A DNA stretch of 64,000 bases from Amphirosellinia nigrospora. Taxonomy: Eukaryota; Ascomycota; Sordariomycetes; Xylariales; Xylariaceae. The notes beneath the pieces are model-generated. The model was not told the origin of the DNA and ran no database searches. It worked only from the letters and a program-made list of their open reading frames with translations. A program made the position numbers and the translations under genes. Each line of letters opens with the position of its first letter. The first letter of the stretch is position 1. This document shows, piece by piece, positions 11,806-23,159 of the stretch. The DNA lies in contig SCHM01000004.1 of the NCBI GenBank assembly GCA_004123355.1, positions 5,235,017-5,299,016 on the forward strand, read 5' to 3'.

Positions 11806-12090
11806 TTAATTATCGTCTAGATGTAACCGATCCATGATGTCATTTTCAGGGTCGGTCCAATCGGCAGTGGGGCAGTCCCAGGGGTTTCCGCCATGAGGGG
11901 CCAGCCCGGACAGTGTTACATCACTCGGTAGGCTTGATAGGGAGAACGGTCTTCATTTCCCCTGCCCAAGACCTCCCTGGTGGGTCCCCATCCTCCCGCT
12001 ATATTAGCTTTATCTAACGCCATGTTGTCCCAAGGTTTCCCATTGATATAAAACCACCAGGATCCCCCCGAAAGCATCCTCGCAGTCATG
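11806..12090 (-). pseudogene. Minus-strand coding-like remnant, unrecognised
   Basis: On the minus strand a frame ending at TAA (11806-11808) reads GLAPHGGNPWDCPTADWTD and then PENDIMDRLHLDDN, a sensible C-terminus. Upstream frames read GGSWWFYINGKPWDNMALDK and, in another phase, HDCEDAFGGILVVLYQWETL. A possible 42-nt GT-AG intron lies at about 11983-12024, but stops and frame changes prevent a clean model. It could be the end of a small gene divergent from the next one, or a relic. Confidence 0.3.
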
Positions 12091-12153
12091 AACCTCATGG
12101 TTATCTTCAGCGAATTCAGAAACTCCAGCGTTGCAGTTGCTACTTCTCAGCCA

Positions 12154-12160
12154 TATAAAA
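12154..12160 (+). promoter_or_regulatory. TATA-like element
   Basis: The sequence tataaaa lies about 36 bp upstream of the ATG at 12196 of the small membrane-protein gene. The spacing and sequence fit a TATA box, but this is motif-only evidence. Confidence 0.3.
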
Positions 12161-12195
12161 CCACAACTACGACAGCTAGAGTCGGAACTGTGAAT

Positions 12196-12611
12196 ATGTC
12201 TCTCTCTCTACCTCCCGACGCTTTCATCCCTCACCGACCAAGACTCCCGCCGCCAGCTCTCACCATGGACCACAGATCTTGACCACGCCGGTGTCCGCTC
12301 TGCATCTCACCAGACTGTTGTCTCTCTTCCTCCAGGCGTCTCTGTTCGCCTCGGGGCTCGTCCAGTGCGCATCTGTGCAGGCATTCCAAGTCACCAGAAG
12401 CATAGTATACCACTCTATCCGACTTTCCACGCAAGCAGTATGGAGCTTGTGGGACAGCACACACGGAAGACGACTCAGAAAGAAGATTGAATTTGAGTTT
12501 TTTACTCTGATACTTGGCGGCGGGAATAACTTGTGCCTGATCATATTCTGGCCGGGTTGGGCCTTTTTTGTTGCCACCACTATTGTTCTCTCGATATGGT
12601 ATGCAACATGA
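12196..12611 (+). CDS. Small predicted membrane protein, about 138 aa, one frameshift
   Basis: I do not recognise a named family. The ATG at 12196 opens MSLSLPPDAFIPHRPRLPPP, a Pro-rich start. After a net -1 shift near 12279 (a TT that would need to be TTT) the frame continues LTTPVSALHLTRLLSLFLQA. One hydrophobic segment covers about residues 38-57. A basic stretch (RRLRKK) precedes a second long hydrophobic region, about residues 102-138, with LILGGGNNLCLIIFWPGW. The stop is TGA at 12609-12611. Repaired length is 139 codons including the stop, with no intron. The pattern suggests a small protein with two or three membrane segments. It is tail-to-tail with the XAP5 gene, 167 bp away. Confidence 0.55.
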
Positions 12612-12778
12612 TGAACATTGATGATGTGCAGTAAGTTGCAGGCCGCCTGATGCGTCGGGGCCACAATGGCAGAGGCTAATTTATGTTAGGTTAACCATCA
12701 TTATATCGTTCTCTCCACACCCGCGCGGAAAGCCGATACGCCTTTCATTGGCCATTTCTAGCGCGCCTACTGTGAACA

Positions 12779-14079
12779 TCACGAGTAGAAGAAAGTGTTG
12801 CCACCAGGATCACGCCTGACTTCGTTCTGATAGTCCTTCTCGGGATCGAAATCTTGCCACATGCTAGCCGGGTAGATGTGTTTGTTTCGCTCGTACCATC
12901 TGCAGTCAACGACTCTGGTCCACGCAGGGTCGTCAGACGCACCTTCAAGCGACTCGACAGGATTTTGTGTGACGGCGGAGGAGAGCGGTGGTTGGCTACG
13001 GTCGGCAGTCAGTTGCTCCGGCCGTGGCCTCGATTCTTCAGCATCGTAATGGAAGAGAATCGTGCCGTTAGGCCCCGGGGTCTTGTTCATGATGAAGAAT
13101 AGAAAGTCGTAATGCTATGTACAGCTCTCGTCAGCCGGTTGTCTATATGTCTATCGGCCGTTTCCGACGCGTTGTCGTCGTCGTGTTCAGAGTATAGTAG
13201 AGAGAAGAATACATCGACACAGATATATATATATAGATATAGACACAAACATAGACATAGACATAGAAATAGAAACTCACATGTGGAATGATGACGTTAC
13301 CCCGTACCATCATAAGATCGTCGACGCCCACTCGTGCCCATTCGCGCCGTGCATTAGCCTTCTCACCGACATTGAGGTCGGCGCCGACCTTGCGGCTTTT
13401 GTCCAGGAACTGCCACACAAAATCGCCCTTCTTGACGCGCACGGTGCCACCAGGGATGTTGGCGCCGTCGTAGAACACAAAGGGGATGGCGATCTCGGCG
13501 GCCTTGACGCGCTCCTGGCGTTGCAGGAACTGGCGCCTAAGGGCTTCTCTCTCGGCAGCCTCGCGACGCAATGCCGACTTGGTGACGGATCGTGGGATGA
13601 TCGAGACGGACGAGTTGGCCTTGAATCTGCTCTTGCTCGCACTCATGCTCTTGGCGCCATCACCATCACTGTCACCGTCCGTGTTCTCTCGACCAGGCCG
13701 CTCTTTAGGTCCTGATCCGGCTGTGGTGTGCGCGATAGCCTTCGACCCTCTCTTTACCCCGAACCCGCCGTCGTCTCGCCGCCTTCATCGTCATCGTCGT
13801 CGCCAAAAGAGAGCTTGGCACCGCCCGCCTTCCGCCTCGCCTTTTTTCTCTTCTCTGGTCGGGGGCTGTCGAGTCACTCGCGTGGTCGGGCGTACTGGCC
13901 AGCGAGCGGTCTGGTGTGGGTGTCGATGCGGCCGCGTCGCGGGCTTCGCGCTCCTGTTGTTCGAGGACCTCGGCGCGCCGCTTGCGGAAGTCGGAGAGGG
14001 CAACGAGGCCGACTGTGTTGTTGGAAATGCGCTGCTGTGTTGTCTTGTTCTGTGGCGTGAAGCGCGAGTCCGACGCCAT
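12779..14079 (-). CDS. XAP5/FAM50 family nuclear protein, two frameshifts
   Basis: XAP5 (FAM50) proteins are conserved nuclear proteins linked to splicing and gene expression. Exon 1 is 14079-13281, intron 13280-13115 (GT-AG, containing a TA microsatellite), exon 2 is 13114-12779 with stop TGA. The N-terminus is MASDSRFTPQNKTTQQRISN, followed by a coiled-coil-like FRKRRAEVLEQQEREARDAA. The hallmark domain is plain: IPFVFYDGANIPGGTVRVKK, GDFVWQFLDKSRKVGADL, RVGVDDLMMVRGNVIIPH, then across the intron HYDFLFFIMNKTPGPNG, and VDCRWYERNKHIYPASMWQD near the end. Two net -1 shifts interrupt exon 1, at the run of five G (plus strand) 13861-13865 and four C at 13757-13760. One added base at each restores a 378-residue protein, a normal length. 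The family call is secure. The breaks are probably sequence errors. Confidence 0.88.
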
Positions 14080-16504
14080 GGTTGCGGGCGTGGGCGCACT
14101 GATATAGATATGGATGTATATGTAGATGGAAAGTTGGTCGTGAACTTTGTGGTTGGGTTCTCGAGAATCAAAGGTAAGTACTCAAGTACTTTGTGTGGCT
14201 AGAGCGTGGCTGGAGTTAGCTTGGCTGAACCGCGCGTGGCGTTTACCCCATGTGTCTGTCGACCTACACTAACTTAGTTCCGCAGTGGACGAGATCATCA
14301 CATTCGAAAGTTGGCATGATATGAATTGCCGGTTCTCTTCCTGTTGTTTCCCGTTGTACTCATCAATCATCTAATTATTGAGTAAATTGTATCTCGCCAG
14401 CCACCGCAGAACAGTAGAAGAAATACTACGAATAGTGGGGATGGTCATTACCGTCATTACTATTCCCTGACTGACATCCCCATCATAATTACTCCACAAC
14501 TTAATATTCCATCTTCGATTCCATATCTAGGTTTTCAGAGAGTGGTGTAACTATCGGAATGGTCACGTAATACGTCTAACAATTGCTACTATAGTTGATC
14601 TCGTTGATTATAAAAGTCATTAGGTGTGGCAGGAACTATACTTATTTGGTCGTGTCCTGTTGTAGTCGCGAATTAAAGCTCGAACTCGCAGCTTGTCACA
14701 TAGACAAGCCACATAGCCACTAACTACCACGAAGTTAAACACCTAGAGTACTAATCTCTGACTACTCTTTCCTAGGTCTGAGACGTCCAGGGGAGATAGA
14801 CGGGTATTGGTCAATATAGTCTCGCGTCGTATGCGAATATTACCTAGGAGATTGAGTATTCTGAAACGACACCAACATTATGCTTAACATGACGAGAGTT
14901 TTTCTTGCCAGTAACTCCTTCACAATGTAATCATAGTGCAATACGTTATATTTAAAGACGCCGCCCGATAGGCCAAGTTATGCACAGTCTAGGTAGGTTT
15001 ATTCACAATTCTCATTAACAACTCTTGCTGTCAGATAGCGCTGGATCAACTGCAGTATATGGTACTAGAGCATGTGGCTTACTTAGGGTTAATGAGGTTG
15101 CCATGTCAGTTTTTATTCACTATAGGCCTTCATTCAATGAAGGCTACAGTCAATGGTGAACGGGCAACCGGGTCCGCCGCACCGGTATTTGGGTGTAAGC
15201 TAGCTTACTACCATAGACCTTCGACATATGACATCACTATCAATAGAATATAGTCTAGAGCCCAAGACCTACCTGAGTTCCAAAGGATTGTGGTAGGGGA
15301 ATTTTGCGTCGTGGTACGCACCCCATGATTGGACGAACTGCAGTTCTCTCGTCCTTGTACCTAACCAAGTGCAACACAGCAAGTTTCCTTACACTATTAA
15401 AAGGCGGATACCAATGTCGCAGCATGGATGAAGAGAAAGAGGTTGACTATAGGAGTAGTCTTCTCTCTCTGGCTATATACCTATACATACGGTTTTATCC
15501 CAGGCTCCCCTGCGGGCAGGTATCGTAGCCATAAACAATAACACGATCTCTCTAATTCCTGAGTAATAGATGAAAGGCTAGGAATTAAGGTGCGTACGAA
15601 TGCTGCAATTCTCTACGCGAAAGATGTCAGAAAGCAGGTGCAAGGTAATCCCATCCTAGCTACTAGAATTTGTGCCGAGGTAGGATGGAACAAGGAAGCA
15701 GCCGGTTTACCAAGAGACACCAAAATATTACCGTCACAAGAAGTAGGTTCGCTTCCTAGGCCCAGAGAATAGCCTATCAAATCTTTAGGAACTTCTGCTT
15801 CAGCTACGCGACGTGCTTCAAGGAACTCTCGAAAATCGCTTCAATATCGACAACTTCTAATGATTGTCCGGATCCGTCCTTGGGCTATGCTGGATTTATG
15901 TTAAACTAATGTTTGCTAATTACTTGAAGCATGGTATTGAACAGCGTAACTACATATGTTCGTAAAGCTACTCAGCTAAGCAAGTGCAAACGGACACGAA
16001 ATTAAGTGCGTCATACGAAAGGCTAGCCTCAACTAGGACAGTTATGTCAACAGCATACCCGATTCTGAGGCACAAATGAATCTTATTATAAAGTCGTCCG
16101 CTCTCTCATGGGAAGGAGGAAGCTTTTTGCGATGCTCCAGGCCTTTTCTAGAGTCGATTCTCCCTAGACAATGGATTTTCGGACGTTTGGTTTATCGACA
16201 TCTACAACGGCAACCAGAACCTTATCACAAGCTTCTCGGTATACCATTGAGATCATCAGAGCGCTCATTAGCATGGGCTTCGCGCACCCAAAGTCTTGCT
16301 TGGCCGGAAGAACCCCCAGTCCATGACCTAACACAAGAGCAGGTGTTACTTAAGCCGAGTGAGCTACATTATATTTGAGTCACCACCTAAACATTGTTGT
16401 GGTTGAGATCCGAGACTGTAGCTCCGAGAAGCCCCTCGTATTTATAGACAACAATGATAGCATCGAATTTTCTTCAATTTGTGTGTTGTCATAAAAGAAA
16501 GTGA
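14080..16504. other. XAP5 upstream region and gene-poor stretch
   Basis: The first few hundred bases hold the XAP5 promoter. Beyond this, short coding-like frames occur at 15590-15772, about 15774-15913 and 16076-16378 (the last including EPYHKLLGIPL and LTQEQVLLKPSELHYI), but without starts, introns or domains I can name. They may be ghosts of one decayed gene. Confidence 0.35.
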
Positions 16505-17029
16505 CGACGGCTATTCCACTTTATCACTTATGACGCATATAAGAATGCTGAGCCTGAACATCTATCTACTCATGCCACTAGCAGACTGATTATTACGACT
16601 GATAAAACTTCTTTGCGGTGGCTTCTTCCTATTCCGGAAGAGCGATTCTCTAAAATCTCGCCGGCGTCTCGCCGAACTAGTTTTGTTCTACGGAATTCTA
16701 AGCTACAGTTACAACGGAGAATCCAGAGCCGTCTCATCTATCGAGACAAGGCTGACCCTTTATCCTCTAGGCTTATAGTGTCCACTATACAAGAAGGCGA
16801 ACTGGAACAAAACTTACTCCAACCAGTCTCGTTAGACACTGCTCTGCAAGGAAGATTCCTAGTCTATTGCTGGCCAGGAGATGGCAGCTTCGACCAGCTT
16901 CATGTTACAACTAGAATCAACAGCTTCCGCGTCAATGTCAGCCTCTGCGAGAAAGATCTCGTGTTAGAAAGTAACGTGGTTGCATGTTTCGACCGAAAAT
17001 CCGCCAACATCGAAGCAATTCTATGCTAA
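16505..17029 (+). pseudogene. Open coding-like stretch of 174 codons, unrecognised
   Basis: This frame is open from just after a TGA at 16502 to a TAA at 17027-17029. It reads RRLFHFITYDAYKNAEPEHL at the start, RWLLPIPEERFSKISPASRR in the middle and LVYCWPGDGSFDQLHVTTRI later. Codon content is even and third positions look protein-like, unlike the neighbouring DNA. There is no convincing ATG near the start, so it would be an internal exon or a truncated gene. It is followed 0.4 kb downstream by further coding-like frames and may belong with them. I recognise no domain. Confidence 0.4.
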
Positions 17030-17462
17030 TAAGGGAGTCGGTTTAGTCTAAACGGAAGGCATCAAAGTTGTCGCCTTCGCCGAGCCAACTGCGTATGCAC
17101 ATGAAATGATGTTCGCTGGGCGCTGATGGAGTCATTATGCTGCTGTCGTTGATGATCAGAAACTGATATAGTGGTTGATCTAGACCCCGAAGCGGATTGA
17201 GAACACTTAATTTGAAATTGAGAAGGTGTTTTCCTCTTGGGGATAAGATGATTTCCAAACTCTAGATTATGAAAAGAACATTACGGCATAGGGCTACGAG
17301 GCAACATATTGTCTAGTGATTACTTCGCTAGTACTGCATGCGACTTCTAATTGTCGACGGACCTTATCGAATGCAGGTTAATTTTTGAAGTTTGGTGGCT
17401 ATTTGAGGATGCAATAAGTCATCAAAAACTACATAGCTAGAACTGGATACTCAATATGTGCT

Positions 17463-18172
17463 ATGCTGGGTCGATGGCTTGGCCAAAATGATGGGGAGAA
17501 ACTATCGCTGTGTGTGTTTACTCCTGAGTGTCATAGGCTGATCCTTGAAGGCGGTTTCTCTGACATTACCCTGGAGTATGGTCTGTTCCCTGTCCCACGC
17601 TAATATCGTTTCTTGCTGACGACGGTTGAGTTTCATTTCTCCGTGAACCTCTCCCATTGCCCGTCATCCATGAAGTGAATGGAAATTTCGGCCCAGCGTT
17701 CACTAGTGGCCGAAGCCTTGGCTCGAGCCGACTCATCGAGAAAGTTGTTCGACCAGTGCAGCCATCATGTGTAAGATATACTGAGGCTCTCAAAGCTACC
17801 TAGGAAATCGCTTATCATACACTACCAGCTCAAGGTTATCATTCGGCATTCTGCTTGATAATTTCAACTGTGACAGGTCGACAACTATTCGTCTCCTCAC
17901 CCAAGAATCCGCCTGGTACCGCCGGGCGTTGGGGGAAAAGACTGCTCGACTGAGGCTCTGGTTTGAATCAAAGAAATGGTACTCCCAAGACATGTTACGA
18001 AACTTGTATCACCTTTATATTACGACAGAAACTATGTTCCGAGAGTGATATAGCCCGGCGACATGCTATGTTATTCGCGCTGCGAGTGACTTTTCTCGCT
18101 GTTCCAACCAAATCCTACGACACGTCCCTCTTGTTTTCAGTAAGTACCACTATAGGAGGTGTGCTTATCTAA
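17463..18172 (+). pseudogene. Frame-broken coding ghost, unrecognised
   Basis: Successive frames look like one protein. From the ATG at 17463: MLGRWLGQNDGEKLSLCVFT and LEGGFSDITLEYG, stopping at 17601-17603. After a net -1 shift (CCC near 17595): LISFLADDG, an in-frame TGA at 17627, then PLPVIHEVNGNFGPAFTSGR to about 17785. After another -1: NRLSYTTSSRLSFGILLDNF and ARLRLWFESKKWYSQDMLRN, to a TGA at 18046. A last frame reads SDIARRHAMLFALRVTFLAV and ends at TAA 18170-18172. The last step is +1 or -2, and the TGA at 17627 is a true in-frame stop, so this gene may really be decayed. The FSDITLEYG motif is faintly reminiscent of BTB domains, but that is not enough to name it. Confidence 0.4.
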
Positions 18173-18399
18173 GTCCCGGAGGTACCCATGTATCTTGATC
18201 CCTGGGCAAGCCAAAAACCCTCCGAGATGTTTCTTCGCCACGAGGCACATCATACTGAGCACGCCCAAGGCAAACGCGAGGTAATTCAAGCTAAATTCCA
18301 CCGAGCAATGGATTCCATGTCCCGTTATTGCATTAAGCACATCAGCAGATCTCCCTAGGCACCTGGGATCTCATCCACCTCCGCTCCCGCATCCATTAA

Positions 18400-19854
18400 A
18401 TGGATACGTCAAAAGCAGCAGTAACGCGATCCGCGTGTGACCGATGTAGAGCGAAGCGAGTGCGATGCTCGCGCGGTGAGGACAACACGGCGCCATGTGC
18501 CCGCTGCATCAAAGTCGGTGCGCCATGCGTGACCGGTTCTCCTGGCCACCCGGCCGACCGCGAAAGGCACGTTTTGTTCATGGCACCATACCTAGAGGCC
18601 GGGCCATGACTCCTGTTACTACTACTGCGGGCATCTCTTCTCCCGCGCACAGTTCGGCGCCAACAGACGGCGACTGTGCCGAGTTGCATACGCCTGCGTC
18701 GGGGGAGCTTACGTCAGGGAAGTCGATGTCGGTGAACATGCCCACGGAATGGTTCGATGAAGACACCGCGTCATTGGACTTATTGGATCATCTCGGGGGG
18801 GTTGTTGGGCTTGAGCTTTCAAGGCCCGATATTCATCTGCCAAAGGACTCATCGTTTCAGGACGACGACTCGGTTCCTGCACGGCGCCTGGCAGTACAAG
18901 TTTCTCTGACTTTCTATTGACCGAGGAACGGCCTGCATCGGACAGCATTCTCACACTGGTGGCCAGTTAAGCAACCCATTGCAGCACCAAGAGCTACCAG
19001 GCGCAGCTGATAGCCTTGAAATGATGTACATGGGCCAGAACTCCAACGATATGTTCGATGTCGACTCGTTTCTGAATTCATCTGGGTGTTTATTGGGTCC
19101 AAGTCCTGTCCCTTGCCCTAGTGCAGCGAGTTCGCTTATGAGTTTTCAAGAAAAGATTGAACAGCGTGTATCGGCCATTAGCGCCTTTTTCTCAAACCCT
19201 CGAAACGTTGTGGAAGGCTGTAAAGAGGATGAATCCATAGGCATGACAACTGAAAACCCGGTCGCGCTAGTCCTCACGTGCACTACAGAGTTCCTCGATA
19301 TTATCCAGAACTTGACGGCGGCGACTCGGCCTGCCCCCCTGACACATTCACGCGTGATGGACTTGTCCCACCAAACACCGCGCCATGGGCTGCCCAAGTC
19401 GACTCCCTCAGGACGGAAACCACGCTCTTAATCCTCTCCAGCTACCTCACACTGATGAGACTTTATGATTCCTTATTCCAGGGGGTCCGCCGCTGCTTCT
19501 GTCAACAACCATCTGAGTCTATCAAGTCGTTGAAGGTGAAATCGGTTTTTCGCATTGGGGGTATTTCCTCACTGCAGGACATGCCAGTAAAAGCATATGC
19601 CGCAGGGATAATCGATGTCATCCAGTCCCAGATCCAAGCTGTAGAGCGTTGCGTGGGAATTCCAGCGGCATATTGCCTCTCGGGAACAAAGTGCTTCACA
19701 GTCGACGAGAGGGATATTTGCCAGCATAGATCGGGCACGGTTATTCCATACCGTGATGACACAGCAGGATGTTAGGTCCCAGGGAGGGGACAAGTCATAC
19801 GTCGAGTCGATACGAGAGAATATTAAGTACTCAATGGCATTTTTTAGTGATTGA
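18400..19854 (+). CDS. AflR-like Zn(II)2Cys6 transcription factor, frame-broken
   Basis: This is a fungal binuclear-zinc-cluster regulator. The ATG at 18400 begins MDTSKAAVTRSACDRCRAKR. Six cysteines at residues 13, 16, 23, 33, 36 and 43 give the canonical CX2CX6CX9CX2CX6C spacing, followed after repair by SPGHPGRPRK. The middle is Ser/Thr/Pro-rich. The C-terminal half (LILSSYLTLMRLYDSLFQ, IDVIQSQIQAVERCVGIPAA, then RARLFHTVMTQQDV) resembles the AflR-type regulatory domain common in regulators of secondary-metabolite clusters. The stop is TGA at 19852-19854; no intron is needed. Four net -1 shifts occur (18549-18551, near 18885, near 18935, C run 19334-19339), plus one +1 or -2 shift near 19680. 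Repaired length would be about 485 residues. It converges with the MFS exporter. Family call is firm; whether the gene is functional is not. Confidence 0.8.
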
Positions 19855-20441
19855 CGACGCGACTAGGTTATCACTATTTCCAGAAACAGTGCCTAAGGTA
19901 TTCACGGCCTATAAGTCAGACTGTCTACATGCTCAAGGTCGCAGATGTGCGTCGGCTATATTGAAGTAGCTTCGCCTAGTGCACATTAACTAGAATACTC
20001 TTTGAACTATAATGAAGCAAACCAGCATAGCCCTAGTATCAAAATGCTCGCCATAATAGTGCACGTTTCGGGTCGGGGGAACGGGCGTAGACAGTAGAGC
20101 CGTTTCTGAAAGCTATTTCCATTAGCTAGTCGAGACTCGCTTTGCGTGCCTTGCTAATCAGAAGGCGCAATATTTAAACTTACATATTACCCGCTGGTTA
20201 TCGCCTCTTAATCATATGATAGTATGGGGAAATCATAACTTTGGGTGTTTGAGCAGTCACATTTGTGTAGCCGTAACCCAGCCACGAACATTACGATTAA
20301 TAAGTACCTGTACATCATTGAGAAACTAACCAAGTCTCTCAAAGTAAAGAAATTATTTACTTACACCTACCATTGCTGCCCCTACCGTTTCTATATTGTA
20401 TCTACCCGTTTCAACATTTGGACCACGACACTTGTTCAGCA
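19855..20441. other. Region between two convergent genes
   Basis: This holds the 3' ends of the regulator and the MFS gene. It is moderately AT-rich with no open frame worth calling and no visible RNA gene. Confidence 0.5.
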
Positions 20442-22289
20442 TCATGATGTGGCCGCTGGGATCTCGTTCTCTTTCGTCTCTTCCAGCTTGTCGTCCCGCT
20501 TATCTTCGTCCGTCATGCCAAACTCACTATCTAGTTCCTTTCTCAGTGGTATCTCCTTGAGCGCAGCAGCAGCGATGAATCCCAGCGCCCCAAAGGCGAT
20601 ACCGACCTGCCACGAGCGCTGCAGCGCACTACTTTGGACCACCACAACCTGAGCGCGCGTCTCTACTGAGAGCGAATCGAGAAACTGCGCTGTAGCATCC
20701 ATGTACGCCCCGCCGGTCATAAACTCGGCGGCTACCGTTGCGTTGCTATTGATCTCACCCGAGCTAGCTAGCTGAGCAGCCCGACCACTAAATATGGTGC
20801 CCGCAATGGCGACACCCCAGGTGATGCCAAAGCTACGCATGAATGCCCACGTGCCCGTTGCGAGGGCCGTGTCCTTGTCGGTCAGTGGTGCTAACAGGGC
20901 CGGGAGCAAAGTCGGGATGGCGAGGCCGGTGCCGATAGACTCGATAATTTGGAATCCGACCCAAGCGCCGGTGCTGGAGTTCTCGTCGAGGAGCGAGAAG
21001 AGACCGAAGCCGACAACAATTAAAGCGAGGGCCACGACGAGAATAGGCTTGTAACGACCGAACTTTGAGAGCAAGAGACCACCGATGATGACGGCGGGGA
21101 CGAGTGCCAGGATGGTTGGCAGAAGCATGATGCCGGAGCGGTAAGGGGTTGCGCTGAGAACACCCTGAAAGTAGACGGGGAGGAAGTAGAAGGCCCACAT
21201 GGTGACGATGCCGTGGAGGAAGGTGAGAAGGAAGACAACGGCAGTGGTAGAGCTGGCGAAGAGGTGGAGTGGTATCATTGGGTTCGCGATGAAGCGAGTA
21301 CCTTCGAGCGCGACGAAGCCCGCCAAGGCGATTATGCCAACAACAAGCGGCACGATAACCTCATACGAAGACCACGGATATTTGCCACCTGCCCAGCTAA
21401 GAGCAATCAGCACCGAGCTTGAAGCGCCGATGAAGACGGCATTGCCCAGCCAGTCGAGGCTGGAGATCTTATTAGCCAGGGTTTTCGACCTGTCGTATTT
21501 GACGTGTAAAAATAAGAATAGCAACACCAACGCCGGGCCGCCAATGGGCAAGGCCAGATAGAAGGCCCAACGCCAGGTGCTATAGCTGACAAGGAGCCCG
21601 CCGAACAAAGGGCCGAGTGCAGCCCCTACGGAGATCATGCCAAACACTATGGCAATATAGTTGCCTCTCTCCCTGAGCGGCACCAAATCACATATGATGG
21701 TCTCGCAAAGGACACTGATGCCAGACCCTCCAATTCCCTGGATAGCTCGGCCGCCAATGATCATGGCTATGTTGGTGGCTCTGTGCGAAGTTCCTGGTAT
21801 CAGCATGTTTGTTCGCTGAAAACATAATATTGTAGAATTGCCACTCACCCGCCACATATACCACTTCCAAGGACGAAAGCGGCGGTCGAAAAGATCATGG
21901 GCCACCGACGACCGAACACGTTTGCAAGTTGCCCAAACATTGGTTGAAGACCAGCCCTGGGTTATCAAAAATGGTCAGTATCCGCAGTCCATTGGATGTG
22001 GCAATATCTTTCCCGAGGTAGGGCAGCGGGCTGGATGGGGAATTTACAGTGCCAAGAAGTATGCATTGGCGACCCAAATGTAGTTGTCGCCTCCACCCAG
22101 ATCGGCAATGATGGCTGGCAAAACTGTCGACGTGACTGTGGCTTCTAAAGATGTTAGAAGGCTCGTCAAAGCGAGGACGCCCAATATGGCCCAGAATCTC
22201 GGCCCCTTTCGAGTCGGCTGCGGATTTTCTTTTGCCACTGCGTCTTGTGTGTCGGCCGAAGCTGCAGAGCTCATGTTTAAAACAGCCAT
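20442..22289 (-). CDS. MFS drug:H+ antiporter (DHA2/14-TM type), intact
   Basis: A plasma- or organelle-membrane exporter of the major facilitator superfamily, DHA2 type, related to fungal toxin and drug efflux pumps. Exons are 22289-22048, 21956-21849 and 21780-20442, with GT-AG introns of 91 and 68 nt. Total coding length is 1689 nt, 562 residues, in perfect frame. The N-terminal tail is about 30 residues, then the first helix WAILGVLALTSLLTSLEATV leads to STVLPAI. Motif A is GQLANVFGRRWPMI. The antiporter motif C is MISVGAALGPLFGGLL. Helices continue to about residue 535, followed by a charged cytoplasmic tail (MTDEDKRDDKLEETKENE). About 14 membrane segments can be counted. Convergent with the Zn(II)2Cys6 gene, it may export a metabolite controlled by that regulator, but the substrate is unknown. 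Confidence 0.92.
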
Positions 22290-23159
22290 ATCTCGTTGCG
22301 ACTTGTATTAACCAGTAAGCTCCAGTTACTATTTTCGAATACCACGCTTGATGATCATCAACTCAAACAAGGATGCAGGTGATATTTTTATTTAAGCCTT
22401 TGGTTGCAAACAAATTCGATGGTTTCCTACATTTCGATTTGTACGTTCTTCGGGACCTCACGTCTTATATTGCGGCTGTAAGGCCCGGGTCAGCTCTCGG
22501 GTTGAGCTAGAAGCTCGGAGGGTTTTGCGAAATAATAGTGGAGACCCAAACTCGTAGGGTTTTGGAAAATTCTGAGAGGCCTTTCTAGGACAGGGACAAT
22601 AAGACAGGAGTGTAGATGTTCGCTATCGTACAAACCTATATACATACTAGAAGCGAACAACTTCCTCTTCCGGTTTACAGGGGGCCTTACTTTTTCCCCT
22701 TTTCCTTTTAGTCAAGGCCTCTGGCCTCTCCCATTTACACCTGCGCATTGAGCTTCGATGTACACCTCTCTTCCCATTGAGTTCTACCTATTGCAGGAAT
22801 TGATGGCTATTTTAGACGGAAAGCCTCTACTTCCAACTGTATATCCCAAAGTAGACATTGGTAATTCTGGTCGTGTGGCATCAAAGCGCTTTGGCAGGTA
22901 CTCTTGTGCCTCCCAGAGTACCTCGAAAAGAACTCGCGAGAGAAATCCCAGCTAATAACCATTCAAATTGCAAACCCAAAAGGGCCGACTGTCGTCTTGT
23001 TGTCAGGAGGCGGGAGATTGTTACCTTCAAGGCACCATCTTTTAAGACAGGATGTTGGCTAGCATTGCTATAACTCACGCTAATATTGAAGAGCCTCTGC
23101 CAAGGTTTACTCGGCTGTGGTTGGGTGTCTCCCTGTAGTCACCCTTTTCCCTCCGACTC
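22290..23159. other. MFS promoter and ambiguous coding-like frames
   Basis: The first 400 bp should contain the MFS promoter. From about 22758 to 22955 both strands look coding: plus-strand MYTSLPIEFYLLQELMAILD and minus-strand FEVLWEAQEYLPKRFDATRP. Only one can be real and I cannot choose. A minus-strand frame at 23079-23160 could be a frame-shifted continuation of the next gene. Confidence 0.3.

Noticed and set aside
22758-22955. Plus-strand 65-codon frame with a start codon
   Set aside because: The opposite strand is equally coding-like, so neither is called as a gene.
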